DNA from: Halohasta litorea
GTDB taxonomy: Archaea > Halobacteriota > Halobacteria > Halobacteriales > Haloferacaceae
Direction: 5' to 3'
DNA length: 64,000 nucleotides
Assembly (NCBI RefSeq): GCF_024494645.1
Contig: NZ_JANHDJ010000002.1
Location: forward strand, 1 to 64,000
Position numbers and translations under genes: made by a program. The notes beneath the pieces are model-generated. The model was given only the letters and a program-made list of their open reading frames with translations, made no database searches and was not told the origin of the DNA. Below are positions 35,886 through 44,096 of this stretch, piece by piece (position 1 is the stretch's first letter; the number at the start of each line of letters is the position of its first letter).

Positions 35886-36641
35886 TCAGTCGTCGATGAA
35901 CGGCTCGATGAGCTCTTCGACATCGTCCCGGGGGAGCGGGTTGTCGAAGGCGTTGGGGAAGCCGCTGTCACCGCCGAGCACGCGGACGAACGACGCGTGT
36001 CGACCTTCCACACTGTGGATACTGAGTGCGGGCGGAATGAGGTCCGGATCTTCGATCTCCGTGGCGGCCCCGGCGTAGGCCGCGACACCCGTGTCTTCGA
36101 GCAGGGCTGCGGTCTCGATGAACTCTTGGGGGTCTTCGACGGCCTCGCCGAAGTCGAAGTCGGGTTCGTCGACCGGATCCCCACCGAGATCCTCGATGAC
36201 GTCACCGAGAACCTCGGCGTGGATCTCTTCGTGTTCCTGGATGACCTGGATCTCGTCGTACAGGTACTCGAAGGCCATATTTCCGGCTTTCTTCCCGACG
36301 CCCGAGTCGAGGTGGTCGTCGACTTTGTCGACAACGCCCATGTGGAGGATGTCGTCTTTCTCGATGTTGTCGAGAGCCGCCTCGTAGAACCGCGCTTCGA
36401 GGAGTTCGAGCGTGCGGGCGTAGTTCAGGATGTCGACGTCGTCGTCGAACTCGCTGTCGACGGCCTCCGGGGGCTCGTCGTCACCGGTCGGTTCCGGGCC
36501 GCCCCCGGCGAGGGCGGGCATCGTGAACGCGCTGCCGACGCCGACCACGCCGAGCGCGCCAGCAGTGCCACCGAGGAACCGTCGTCGACTGTTCGATACT
36601 GTGCTTCGCTGTCGGCTATCTGTCTTGGAGTCGTCTACCAT
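35886..36641 (-). CDS. Tat-exported ferritin-like protein
   Basis: The protein of 251 residues has a Tat signal (SRRRFLGGTAGALG) and a four-helix ferritin-like domain with iron-ligand patterns LLEARFYEAAL and EHEEIHAEVLGDVI. Exported members of this family are common in haloarchaea; the function is unproven. The ATG at 36641 fits a TATA-like AATAAAC box near 36675-36683. A perfect inverted repeat overlaps the start codon. Confidence 0.82.
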   Translation of the reverse strand: MVDDSKTDSRQRSTVSNSRRRFLGGTAGALGVVGVGSAFTMPALAGGGPEPTGDDEPPEAVDSEFDDDVDILNYARTLELLEARFYEAALDNIEKDDILHMGVVDKVDDHLDSGVGKKAGNMAFEYLYDEIQVIQEHEEIHAEVLGDVIEDLGGDPVDEPDFDFGEAVEDPQEFIETAALLEDTGVAAYAGAATEIEDPDLIPPALSIHSVEGRHASFVRVLGGDSGFPNAFDNPLPRDDVEELIEPFIDD

Positions 36642-36656
36642 CCGGATAGATGGTAG
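36635..36656. promoter_or_regulatory. Inverted repeat over the ferritin-like gene start
   Basis: CTACCATC, cggata, GATGGTAG: 8-base perfect arms with a 6-base spacer covering the start codon and the likely transcription start. It could be an operator or an mRNA 5' hairpin hiding the start. Confidence 0.45.
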
Positions 36657-36807
36657 CAACCCACTGACAGTATTGTTTATTACCCATTTATGGTAGCGTG
36701 ACAGCCGCCTTTTGATCAGATACATACCACTCGGCTCGGGTCCCCGCTCTCGACGGGCGGCGTCGACATTCAGAAGTCATTTTACAGCGCTGACCCGAGA
36801 GACGTGC

Positions 36808-37794
36808 ATGGACGCCTACGAGTTGATCACCCGCAACGCCGATGAGGTGGTCACCGACGACGAGGTTCGCACGCTAGCCAACAGCCCCGAGGGCAAGCGA
36901 GCCTATGTCGGCTACGAACCCTCCGGCGTCCTCCACATCGGTCATATGCTGACGGCCACCAAACTGATCGACCTCCAGGAGGCGGGCTTCGAGGTCACCG
37001 TCCTGCTGGCCGACGTTCACGCCTACCTGAACGACAAGGGCACCTTCGAGGAGATCCGCGAGACTGCCGAGCGGATGCAAGAGCAGTTCATCGCCTACGG
37101 CCTCGACGCCGAGCAAACCGAGTTCGTCCTGGGCTCGGAGTTCCAACTCGACGAGGAGTATACGCTCGATCTCCACGCGGCTGAACTGGAGACGACCCTC
37201 TCGCGGGCCAAGCGGTCGATGGCCGAGATCCAGCGCGGCGACCACGCCAAGGTCTCCCAGATGGTCTACCCCCTGATGCAGGCGCTCGATATCGAGTACC
37301 TGGACGTCGACCTCGCGGTCGGCGGGCTCGACCAGCGGAAGGTCCACATGCTCGCACGGGAGACCCTACCCGAACTCGGCTACGACGTGCGGCCCGCTCT
37401 CCACACGCCGATCATCGCCGACCTCTCTACTGGCGTCGGCAAGATGTCCTCCAGCGACGGGGTGACGATCTCGATGGACGACTCCAGCGAGGAAATCCAG
37501 GAGAAAGTAACCGACGCCTACTGCCCGCCGACGGCCGACCCCGACCCCGACGATGAAGGCAACGAGCGGGAGAACCCCGTCCTCCAGCTGTTCAAATACC
37601 ACGTCTTCCCGCGGGTCGACACCGTGGTCGTCGAACGGCCCGACGAGTACGGCGGCGATCTCGAATACGACAGCTACGAGGCACTGGCGGCCGACATGGA
37701 GTCGGGCGAACTCCACCCGATGGATGCCAAAGGCGCGCTGGCAGCTGAACTCGACGCGCTGATCGCACCGGGCCGACAGCAACTCGACGCGTAG
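36808..37794 (+). CDS. tyrS: Tyrosyl-tRNA synthetase
   Basis: This class I synthetase has 328 residues, with the HIGH-type motif LHIGHM, the KMSKS-type motif KMSSSDG and the tyrosine-binding segment VGGLDQRKVHMLARE. It is the short archaeal form without the bacterial S4 domain. A start at 36808 begins MDAYELITRNADEVV, the usual N-terminus. Confidence 0.95.
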   Translation: MDAYELITRNADEVVTDDEVRTLANSPEGKRAYVGYEPSGVLHIGHMLTATKLIDLQEAGFEVTVLLADVHAYLNDKGTFEEIRETAERMQEQFIAYGLDAEQTEFVLGSEFQLDEEYTLDLHAAELETTLSRAKRSMAEIQRGDHAKVSQMVYPLMQALDIEYLDVDLAVGGLDQRKVHMLARETLPELGYDVRPALHTPIIADLSTGVGKMSSSDGVTISMDDSSEEIQEKVTDAYCPPTADPDPDDEGNERENPVLQLFKYHVFPRVDTVVVERPDEYGGDLEYDSYEALAADMESGELHPMDAKGALAAELDALIAPGRQQLDA

Positions 37795-37898
37795 TGTTGC
37801 GCCCAGCGTAGCAAAACCACAGGTACGTCAACAGACTACTGCAGATGTGCGAGTGCGGAACCCGCGTTTTTACATTGGATGATTTCCAATCGACACCT

Positions 37899-38183
37899 AT
37901 GAGCGAAAACGAGGGGCGACGTGACCTCCGAATGCCAGACGATGACGAGGTCTTCGCCGAAGTAACGAACATGCTCGGGGCGAACCGCGTTACCGTCCGC
38001 TGTGCCGACGGCACCGAGCGCACCGCCCGGATCCCCGGCCGGATGCAGAAACGGATCTGGATCCGCGAGAACGATATCGTCCTCGTCGAGCCGTGGGACT
38101 GGCAAGACGAGAAGGCCGACATCACGTGGCGCTACGAGAACTCCGAGGCCGAACAGCTCCGCGACGAAGGCCATCTGCAGTAG
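37899..38183 (+). CDS. eif1a: Translation initiation factor aIF-1A
   Basis: The protein of 94 residues is an S1/OB-fold: [40 protein letters not shown]. It binds the small ribosomal subunit during initiation. A gtttttaca box lies about 27 bases upstream, and attgga/tccaat arms at 37874-37889 sit in the presumed 5' end. In many haloarchaea it is followed directly by rio1 and a KH gene; here a pilin-like gene lies between. Confidence 0.95.
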   Translation: MSENEGRRDLRMPDDDEVFAEVTNMLGANRVTVRCADGTERTARIPGRMQKRIWIRENDIVLVEPWDWQDEKADITWRYENSEAEQLRDEGHLQ

Positions 38184-38362
38184 CCCCGATTCGGCGTTTC
38201 CTCTCGGCCCCATCGACCTCCTTGCTCCGATCTCCCGACAGCGGAGCCAACCATAGCCAACGCCCAACGACGGTATTCGGCAGGTCGTATACGGCAGACG
38301 GTTTTCAAAGAGTAGTTCGTTTACGGTACACTTTTATCAAAGAGTATGTACAATTTGCTGTA

Positions 38363-38464
38363 ATGAATGGCTACTCGGTCCGACGGGGTATTCCCCAACT
38401 GGTCGACCTGAGTAGTTCCGATGGTGGGGACGTCGGGAGGGCCGTTTGGAATGGGTACACGTAG
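38363..38464 (+). CDS. Possible 33-residue leader ORF before pilin gene
   Basis: The ATG at 38363 is about 27 bases after a clear box (cttttatc, 38331-38338), the best leaderless start in this gap. The ORF starts MNGYSVRRGIPQLVDL and ends inside the pilin-like gene, which starts at 38451 in another frame. It may be a leader, or the true start of transcription only. The rest of the gap 38184-38330 shows nothing. Confidence 0.3.
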   Translation: MNGYSVRRGIPQLVDLSSSDGGDVGRAVWNGYT

Positions 38465-40979
38465 CCAGTCCGATGTGATCGGCGTCGTGTTGTTGACGGT
38501 GATCGTCTCGCTGACGGTGACCGCCACGGGGGCTGTCACGCTGACCGAGTGGCAGAACGACCTTGGGGGCGACCCGGTAACGGATATCGAAAGCGAGCTC
38601 GCTGTCGACCGCGTGGAGCTCGAACATTTCGGAGGTGACGAGCTGAACGCCTCCGAGACGGTCGTGTTGTTGGACGGCAAGCGGACGATTCCTCTGGAGG
38701 AGTTCGACGGCGTCGGCGACCAGTTCGTCGGGGGAATGCAGATCTCGAACGACGAATTCGAGCCGTTGGCCGGAGACGTTTCGCTGCGAGTCGTCCACGA
38801 GCCGTCACAGTCAGTCGTCCACAGCGAGACGTTCGGTCTAGAGTTCCTCCTCCTGGTCGAGGGCGAAACCGGCCCCGTGTTCATGTATGAGGAGCCATCG
38901 ATCAACTACACGCTTTCGGACGATGCCGAGCTGACGGGTTCGGATGCGACGGTTATCGATCTCGACGAGGACGACTCGACGATCACCGGCACACGGACCG
39001 GTGAGACGACGCTGACCGCCGACGACGGCGAGGAGACACAGACGATCGACCTCTCGGTAATCGAACCCGATGAGCTGGGCGTCACCACTGTCGAGACGAA
39101 CGCACTCGGAAGCGATCGGATCGAACTTACGAGCGAGCTCACCGAACTCGGGGCCCTCGACGAGACGGAGCTATTCATCCGCTACCGACAGCAACGGCCA
39201 GTCGAGTTCAACGGCAAGCCCGACGACAACGGCGACGAAGTGATCGCCCACGGCGAATTCACCGAGGACGAAGACCCTGACGGCTACACCCATGACGGCC
39301 GCTGGGTCCACGACAATACGCGACTGCTTCCAGGAACTAACCGGACCTACGAATATTATGCGGAGAGCCAGGTCTCCGAAATCGTCGCAACGCTTCGATC
39401 GGAGCCGGAAACCGAGGAGACGTTCGAATCCGAGGAGTTCGCTATCGAGGGGATCGGTGACTTCGATTTTATCCGTGATGACAACAACGTCCCGGTCGGC
39501 GAGCCGTTCGAGATCACGGTCGAATACACCGACGACAGCGAGGAAGTCCGGGTCTACGTCGAGGGTCAACACGAATGGACGTGGGACAACACCAACAACA
39601 TCGGCGACTACGACGAGCTGTACTTCTCGACTCGGGAGGGTGGCAACACGCTACGGCTCGTCTCGTCGCCGACGATCGGCTCGGAACGGACCGAATTCGT
39701 CGATACGACCGACTCGGCGACGAGCTTCACCGGTTCCGTCTCAGGGCTGCAGCCGGACACGGCTTACTTCGTCGAAGCCTATGCCGAACGGGAAATCAAC
39801 GGCCAGACGATCAATACGACCGGTGAGACCGTCGCGATCCAAACCGAGAAACTGGTCGAGACACGCGAGCCGACGGCGGTCGGAGCCGAGAGCGTCCGAT
39901 TCGAAGGCGAGCTCCTGGAGAGCTTGGGTGAGACGGATCTCTCGTTCGTCGTCGAAACGCCCGACGGAACCGAGGTCGCCAACACCACGGCCGCGACCGG
40001 CCTCGACAGCTCACGGACGTTCAGCACGACCGTCCACGGGCTGGAACCCAACAGCAGCTACGTCTACTACGCCCGTGCCGTCGAGTCGGGTGGTGCCGCA
40101 CCGAAGATTACTGGCACGGGCCAGGAAGTCCCATTCACGACTGACGAACCGGTGATCGTGACCCTCGATCGGCGTGCGACCGGGCCGAACAGTATCGAAG
40201 TCGACGGGGAGTTGACGAACATCGCCGAGTTGGATGAAATGGATCTTTCCGTCCGCTACCGCACCCAACGGTCAGTCGGGTTCACGAGCGACCCAGAGGA
40301 AGACGAACTGATCGGCGCGGGTGGGTTCCAGACCGATCCGGCTGGATATGCCCACGACACGTGGGTCCACGACAACACGCCGCTGTACCCCGGAACGAAC
40401 CGGACCTACGAGTACCTCGCCGGATCGGACACTGCCGTAATCGTTGGAGCACTCCGGGACGAACCGACCGACGATACCTCGGACTCGAATGCGATCGACG
40501 AGATCGGTGACTGGGACGACTTCATCCAGGATTCCGACAAGATTCCGCGAGGCGAGCCGTTCGAGATCACGGTCGAGTACACCGACGACGGTGAGGAAGT
40601 CCGGGTCTACGTCGCCGGAGAACTCAACCAGACGTGGGATTCCAGTGAGAATATCGGCGACTACGACGAGCTGTACTTTACCACCGGCGACAGCGGTGAG
40701 CCGCCCGAGGGTCTGCGAGTGGTCTCGGCACCGACGTTCAGTGAGCCCCAGTTCGAGTTCGCCGAAACCACGACCACAGCACCGACCCCGTTTACTGCCG
40801 AAATATCGGGCCTGGAGGCGGGGACTGTCTACGCCGTCGAAGCTACGCCGAGCGGACGGTCAACAACCAAACGATCACTGCGACCGGCGAGACGCTGGCT
40901 GTCGATACAGCGGAGTGACAGCTCTGGCGGGTGTGACCGACGAGACTTTTCCCGCTTCACGGCATACAGTCACCAATGA
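38451..40979 (+). CDS. Large pilin-like surface protein, frameshifted near the end
   Basis: The N-terminus MGTRSQSDVIGVVLLTVIV is a haloarchaeal type IV pilin signal with prepilin peptidase site and hydrophobic helix. The exterior has two related modules (about residues 205-450 and 575-800), each with WVHDNT, PGTNRTYEY, GEPFEITVEYTDD, EEVRVYV and NIGDYDELYF, and fibronectin-like segments. As read it has 842 residues, but after VYAVEA (40843/40844) the second module leaves its frame. Adding one base restores YAERTVNNQTITATGETLAV and a stop at 40916-40918. The final 45 residues as read are thus probably not native. The cause may be a mutation or a sequencing error. Confidence 0.75.
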   Translation: MGTRSQSDVIGVVLLTVIVSLTVTATGAVTLTEWQNDLGGDPVTDIESELAVDRVELEHFGGDELNASETVVLLDGKRTIPLEEFDGVGDQFVGGMQISNDEFEPLAGDVSLRVVHEPSQSVVHSETFGLEFLLLVEGETGPVFMYEEPSINYTLSDDAELTGSDATVIDLDEDDSTITGTRTGETTLTADDGEETQTIDLSVIEPDELGVTTVETNALGSDRIELTSELTELGALDETELFIRYRQQRPVEFNGKPDDNGDEVIAHGEFTEDEDPDGYTHDGRWVHDNTRLLPGTNRTYEYYAESQVSEIVATLRSEPETEETFESEEFAIEGIGDFDFIRDDNNVPVGEPFEITVEYTDDSEEVRVYVEGQHEWTWDNTNNIGDYDELYFSTREGGNTLRLVSSPTIGSERTEFVDTTDSATSFTGSVSGLQPDTAYFVEAYAEREINGQTINTTGETVAIQTEKLVETREPTAVGAESVRFEGELLESLGETDLSFVVETPDGTEVANTTAATGLDSSRTFSTTVHGLEPNSSYVYYARAVESGGAAPKITGTGQEVPFTTDEPVIVTLDRRATGPNSIEVDGELTNIAELDEMDLSVRYRTQRSVGFTSDPEEDELIGAGGFQTDPAGYAHDTWVHDNTPLYPGTNRTYEYLAGSDTAVIVGALRDEPTDDTSDSNAIDEIGDWDDFIQDSDKIPRGEPFEITVEYTDDGEEVRVYVAGELNQTWDSSENIGDYDELYFTTGDSGEPPEGLRVVSAPTFSEPQFEFAETTTTAPTPFTAEISGLEAGTVYAVEATPSGRSTTKRSLRPARRWLSIQRSDSSGGCDRRDFSRFTAYSHQ

Positions 40980-41839
40980 CCGACGAGTTCGGCCTGGTCG
41001 ACACCGACGTATCAGCCCCACCCGGCGACGAGTGGGAGCAGATCGACGTCAGCGACACCGAGGCAGACCGCATTGCTCGCCGCCGGGACCGGGAGTTCGA
41101 GGAGTTCCGCAAGCGAATCAAAGACGCCGACCAGTTCAAGGTCGAACAGTCGGTCTTCGACGATGCGACGTTCGGAGCCCTCTATAAACTCGTCGGCGAC
41201 GGCTACATCGAGGCCTTCGGCGGGCCGATCTCGACCGGCAAGGAGGCCAACGTCTACGAAGCCCTCGGCGGCGAGGGCGAGGAGGTCGCGGTCAAAGTCT
41301 ACCGGATCAACGCCTCCGCCTTTAAACAGATGCGGGACTATCTGGAGGGCGACCCCCGCTTCGAGGGGATCAGCAACGACAAGGGCCAGGTCGTCCTCGC
41401 GTGGGTGCGCAAGGAGTACGCCAACCTCGAACGCGCCCAGCGGGCCGGGGTTCGGGTCCCGAACCCGATCGCTGTCGAGCGCAACGTACTCGTGATGGAA
41501 CTCGTGGGGCTCGTCGAGGATCGAGCCCGCCGACTCGCCGAAGTCGAGGTCGAAAACCCACAGACGGCCTACGAGGTCGTCCGGGAGTATATGCGCCGCC
41601 TCTACAGCGCGGGGCTGGTCCACGGCGACCTCTCGGAGTACAACATGATCATCCACGACGGCGAACTCGTCATCATCGATCTCGGTCAAGCCGTGACGGT
41701 CCACCACCCGAACTCGGATGATTTCCTTGACCGGGACTGCGAGAACGTGGCCTCGTTTTTCCGTCGACAGGGCCTTGCGGTCACCGACGACGAACTCTAC
41801 GAGTTCGTAACCGATGTCGAGGCCGATCCGAGTCGGTGA
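40976..41839 (+). CDS. rio1: Serine/threonine protein kinase Rio1
   Basis: This 287-residue atypical kinase has the RIO P-loop STGKEANVYEA, the Lys in EEVAVKVYRI, the catalytic LVHGDLSEYNMI and the metal-binding VIIDLGQAV. It acts in late maturation of the small ribosomal subunit. It belongs to the conserved archaeal cluster with eif1a (upstream) and the KH protein (downstream). Confidence 0.95.
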   Translation: MTDEFGLVDTDVSAPPGDEWEQIDVSDTEADRIARRRDREFEEFRKRIKDADQFKVEQSVFDDATFGALYKLVGDGYIEAFGGPISTGKEANVYEALGGEGEEVAVKVYRINASAFKQMRDYLEGDPRFEGISNDKGQVVLAWVRKEYANLERAQRAGVRVPNPIAVERNVLVMELVGLVEDRARRLAEVEVENPQTAYEVVREYMRRLYSAGLVHGDLSEYNMIIHDGELVIIDLGQAVTVHHPNSDDFLDRDCENVASFFRRQGLAVTDDELYEFVTDVEADPSR

Positions 41840-41902
41840 GCCTTCGGCGGACGACCGGGCCGACAGGAACACTCTTAAACGGATACGCCGGGTAGCGGTG
41901 GT

Positions 41903-42436
41903 ATGCAACACGTAAAGGTTCCACAGGACCGGATCGGGGTCCTGATCGGCGAGGGTGGCGAGACGATGCGGGCGATCGAGTCCCGCTCGGAGGTGCGGCT
42001 CGACATCGACTCCGAATCCGGCTCGGTCGCCATCGAGTCGGTCGGCGATCCGGTCACCGCGCTCGTGGCACCTGACATCGTCCGGGCGATCGGTCGCGGC
42101 TTTAAGCCTGATGCCGCACTGTCGCTTCTGGACGACGAGATGCGGATGTTCGATCTGATCGACATCAGCGACAAGACCCGCAACGACAACGACCTCCGAC
42201 GGCAGAAAGGCCGACTCATCGGGGAGAACGGCCGGACCCGCGAGTTGATGGAGGAACTCTCCGGCGCGGATGTCGTTATTTACGGGTCGACGATCGGGAT
42301 GATCGGCGATCCCGAAGAGGTCGAGGCCGTCCGCCGGGCGACCGGGATGATCCTGGATGGCGCGCCACACGGCGCGGTCTACTCGTATCTCGAACGGAAA
42401 CACCGCGAGCTGACGGGCGGTCCGGATCTGGCCTGA
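41903..42436 (+). CDS. KH-domain rRNA-processing protein (Pno1/Dim2-like)
   Basis: The protein of 177 residues has two KH-like domains: VPQDRIGVLIGEGGETMRAI near the start and KGRLIGENGRTRELMEEL later. It is the archaeal counterpart of Pno1/Dim2, which places the 3' end of small subunit rRNA and works with Rio1. It follows rio1 after 63 bases. Confidence 0.92.
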   Translation: MQHVKVPQDRIGVLIGEGGETMRAIESRSEVRLDIDSESGSVAIESVGDPVTALVAPDIVRAIGRGFKPDAALSLLDDEMRMFDLIDISDKTRNDNDLRRQKGRLIGENGRTRELMEELSGADVVIYGSTIGMIGDPEEVEAVRRATGMILDGAPHGAVYSYLERKHRELTGGPDLA

Positions 42437-42601
42437 CAGCACCGGTGCCGGTTTTTCTCGGTGAGTAGTTGTCCGCCACAGTAGTACAGGCTCGACCCAC
42501 AGTTGGTACTCACCTGTGGGTTCACGGTCGCAGTCTCGAAGGAGTGTGGCGGGTCGAGACGTCGGAGTGTGGTGTGAGCCGGTATCCTGCAGCTCGGTCG
42601 C

Positions 42602-43390
42602 CTACTGACCGAGCGCCGCTTCGGCCGACTGCTCCTCGAAGACGACTTTTTCGAGGGCATCCAGGAGGGACATGGGATCGTCGTGCTGCCAGACGTTGCG
42701 GCCGACCGCCAGCCCGCTGGCCCCGGCGTCGATGGCGGTTTCGACCATCGAGAGGAAGGTCAGGTCGTCGCTTTTCGAGCCGCCGCTGAGCAGGACGTTA
42801 CAGTTGCCGGATGCGTCGACCGCGTGGGCCATCGCCTCGCCGCTGCGGGGGTATTTGACCTTCACGAAGTCAGCGCCGAGTTCGAGGCCGATCCGGGTCG
42901 CATACGCGATGGTGTCGGGGTGCCGGTGTTCCTTGATCGGCTGGCCGCGGGGGTAGGACCACATCGCCACCGGGAGGTCCCGGTCCTCGGCGGCCTCCTG
43001 GACCTTATAAAAGTCCTCGAACATCTCGTGTTCGGTGTTCGTGCCGGGGTAGACGGTGTAGCCGATGGCGTCGGCCCCCAGCTCGGCGGCGTGTTCGACC
43101 GACCACGTCTGCGGTGAAAACGGCTCGCCGGAGCGGAGGCTGCTTGAGCCGTTGCATTTGGCCAGGAGGTTTACCGAATCCTCGTAGGAGGGGTAGTACT
43201 GTTTTGCCAGGCCCTTCTGGACGGCAAAGGCGGTGACCGCATCGTGGGTCGCCATCTCGAAGACCGTCTCGGGGTCGAGTCGGTCGGGAACCGCCGAAAA
43301 CGCCGTCGGGCCGTGTTCGAGCCCGTGGTCGTGTGCCAGAACGATCGATTTTCCGTCTCGCGTCAGTGGAGAGTGGGTCAGGTCGGTCAT
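42602..43390 (-). CDS. fba: Class I fructose-bisphosphate aldolase (archaeal DhnA type)
   Basis: This 262-residue TIM-barrel enzyme cleaves fructose-1,6-bisphosphate. LAHDHGLEHGP is the family start, ADFVKVKYPRSGE carries the Schiff-base Lys, and NVLLSGGSKSDD and GLAVGRNVWQ are phosphate-binding loops. It belongs to the fructose module here. A TTATTTAG box lies upstream, and beyond that an element shared with the FBPase gene. Confidence 0.93.
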   Translation of the reverse strand: MTDLTHSPLTRDGKSIVLAHDHGLEHGPTAFSAVPDRLDPETVFEMATHDAVTAFAVQKGLAKQYYPSYEDSVNLLAKCNGSSSLRSGEPFSPQTWSVEHAAELGADAIGYTVYPGTNTEHEMFEDFYKVQEAAEDRDLPVAMWSYPRGQPIKEHRHPDTIAYATRIGLELGADFVKVKYPRSGEAMAHAVDASGNCNVLLSGGSKSDDLTFLSMVETAIDAGASGLAVGRNVWQHDDPMSLLDALEKVVFEEQSAEAALGQ

Positions 43391-43429
43391 CGCTAGCTGA
43401 AACAAGCATAGACACTCACTAAATAATAC

Positions 43430-43461
43430 TGAATAGAATTGTTTTTGTTTGTTTTTGCTGG
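43430..43461. promoter_or_regulatory. fba upstream element shared with fbp
   Basis: On the plus strand tgaatagaattgtttttg continues to ttgctgg at 43461. Almost the same string stands before the FBPase gene at 50810-50842, and aacaagcat is found at 43401 and 50801. Here the element lies about 40-70 bases upstream of the ATG, beyond the TATA-like box, as an activator site would. Confidence 0.6.
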
Positions 43462-43601
43462 TAAAATATATCTACTGAACAATCGGGATCGTCTAATCGC
43501 TGTACTGCGGGCTGGTGGGAGACCGTACGCGGTACTACTCCTGCTCGGCGAGGCAACCCACAAACAGCGCCTGTCGCAGATTCAAAACCGCCCGTCTCCG
43601 A

Positions 43602-44096
43602 TCAGGAAAACAGTCGCTTGAGCCGGGCGATAACGCCGCCGGAGTCGGCCGATTCGGATTCGGTCGGCTCCGTCTCGGCCGGTGGCGTCGACTCGGTTGC
43701 TGGCTCGTCGGTCATCGCCGAATCGTCCGTGTCGGAACCGACCGTTTCGCTGTCTGCGGTGGCCGTCTCGGCGTCCTCGGCGGCTGTCTCACCGCCAGCG
43801 CGCTCGATGGCCTCGTCGATGAGGCCGTCAGCGTCGTTGACACCGTCTTTGACGCTCGCCTTGACGACGACGTGGTCGCCGAAGCGATCCTGCTGGACCG
43901 AAGTGTCGGCGGCGATGATCACCGCGTCGGCTGCCGCGAGGGTGTCATCCGGGATTTCGTTTTCCGTCCCCATCGCACCCTGGACTTCGACGTGGATCTC
44001 GTGGCCGCGTTCCTCGGCGGTCGTCTGGATGTTTTCGGCTGCCATCTGGCTGTGTGCGATCCCGGTCGGACAGGCGGTGATAGCGACGAGTTTCAT
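43602..44096 (-). CDS. ptfB: Fructose PTS component EIIB
   Basis: The EIIB domain (about residues 1-100) has the phosphorylated Cys9 in ITACPTGIAHSQMAAE. It receives phosphate from EIIA and gives it to fructose bound by EIIC. The remainder is a 50-residue acidic Glu/Thr/Ser-rich linker ending in a short amphipathic tail, VIARLKRLFS. The full length is 164 residues, longer than a bare EIIB. It is the last gene of ptfC-ptfA-ptsH-ptsI-ptfB and overlaps ptsI by ATGA. Confidence 0.92.
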   Translation of the reverse strand: MKLVAITACPTGIAHSQMAAENIQTTAEERGHEIHVEVQGAMGTENEIPDDTLAAADAVIIAADTSVQQDRFGDHVVVKASVKDGVNDADGLIDEAIERAGGETAAEDAETATADSETVGSDTDDSAMTDEPATESTPPAETEPTESESADSGGVIARLKRLFS

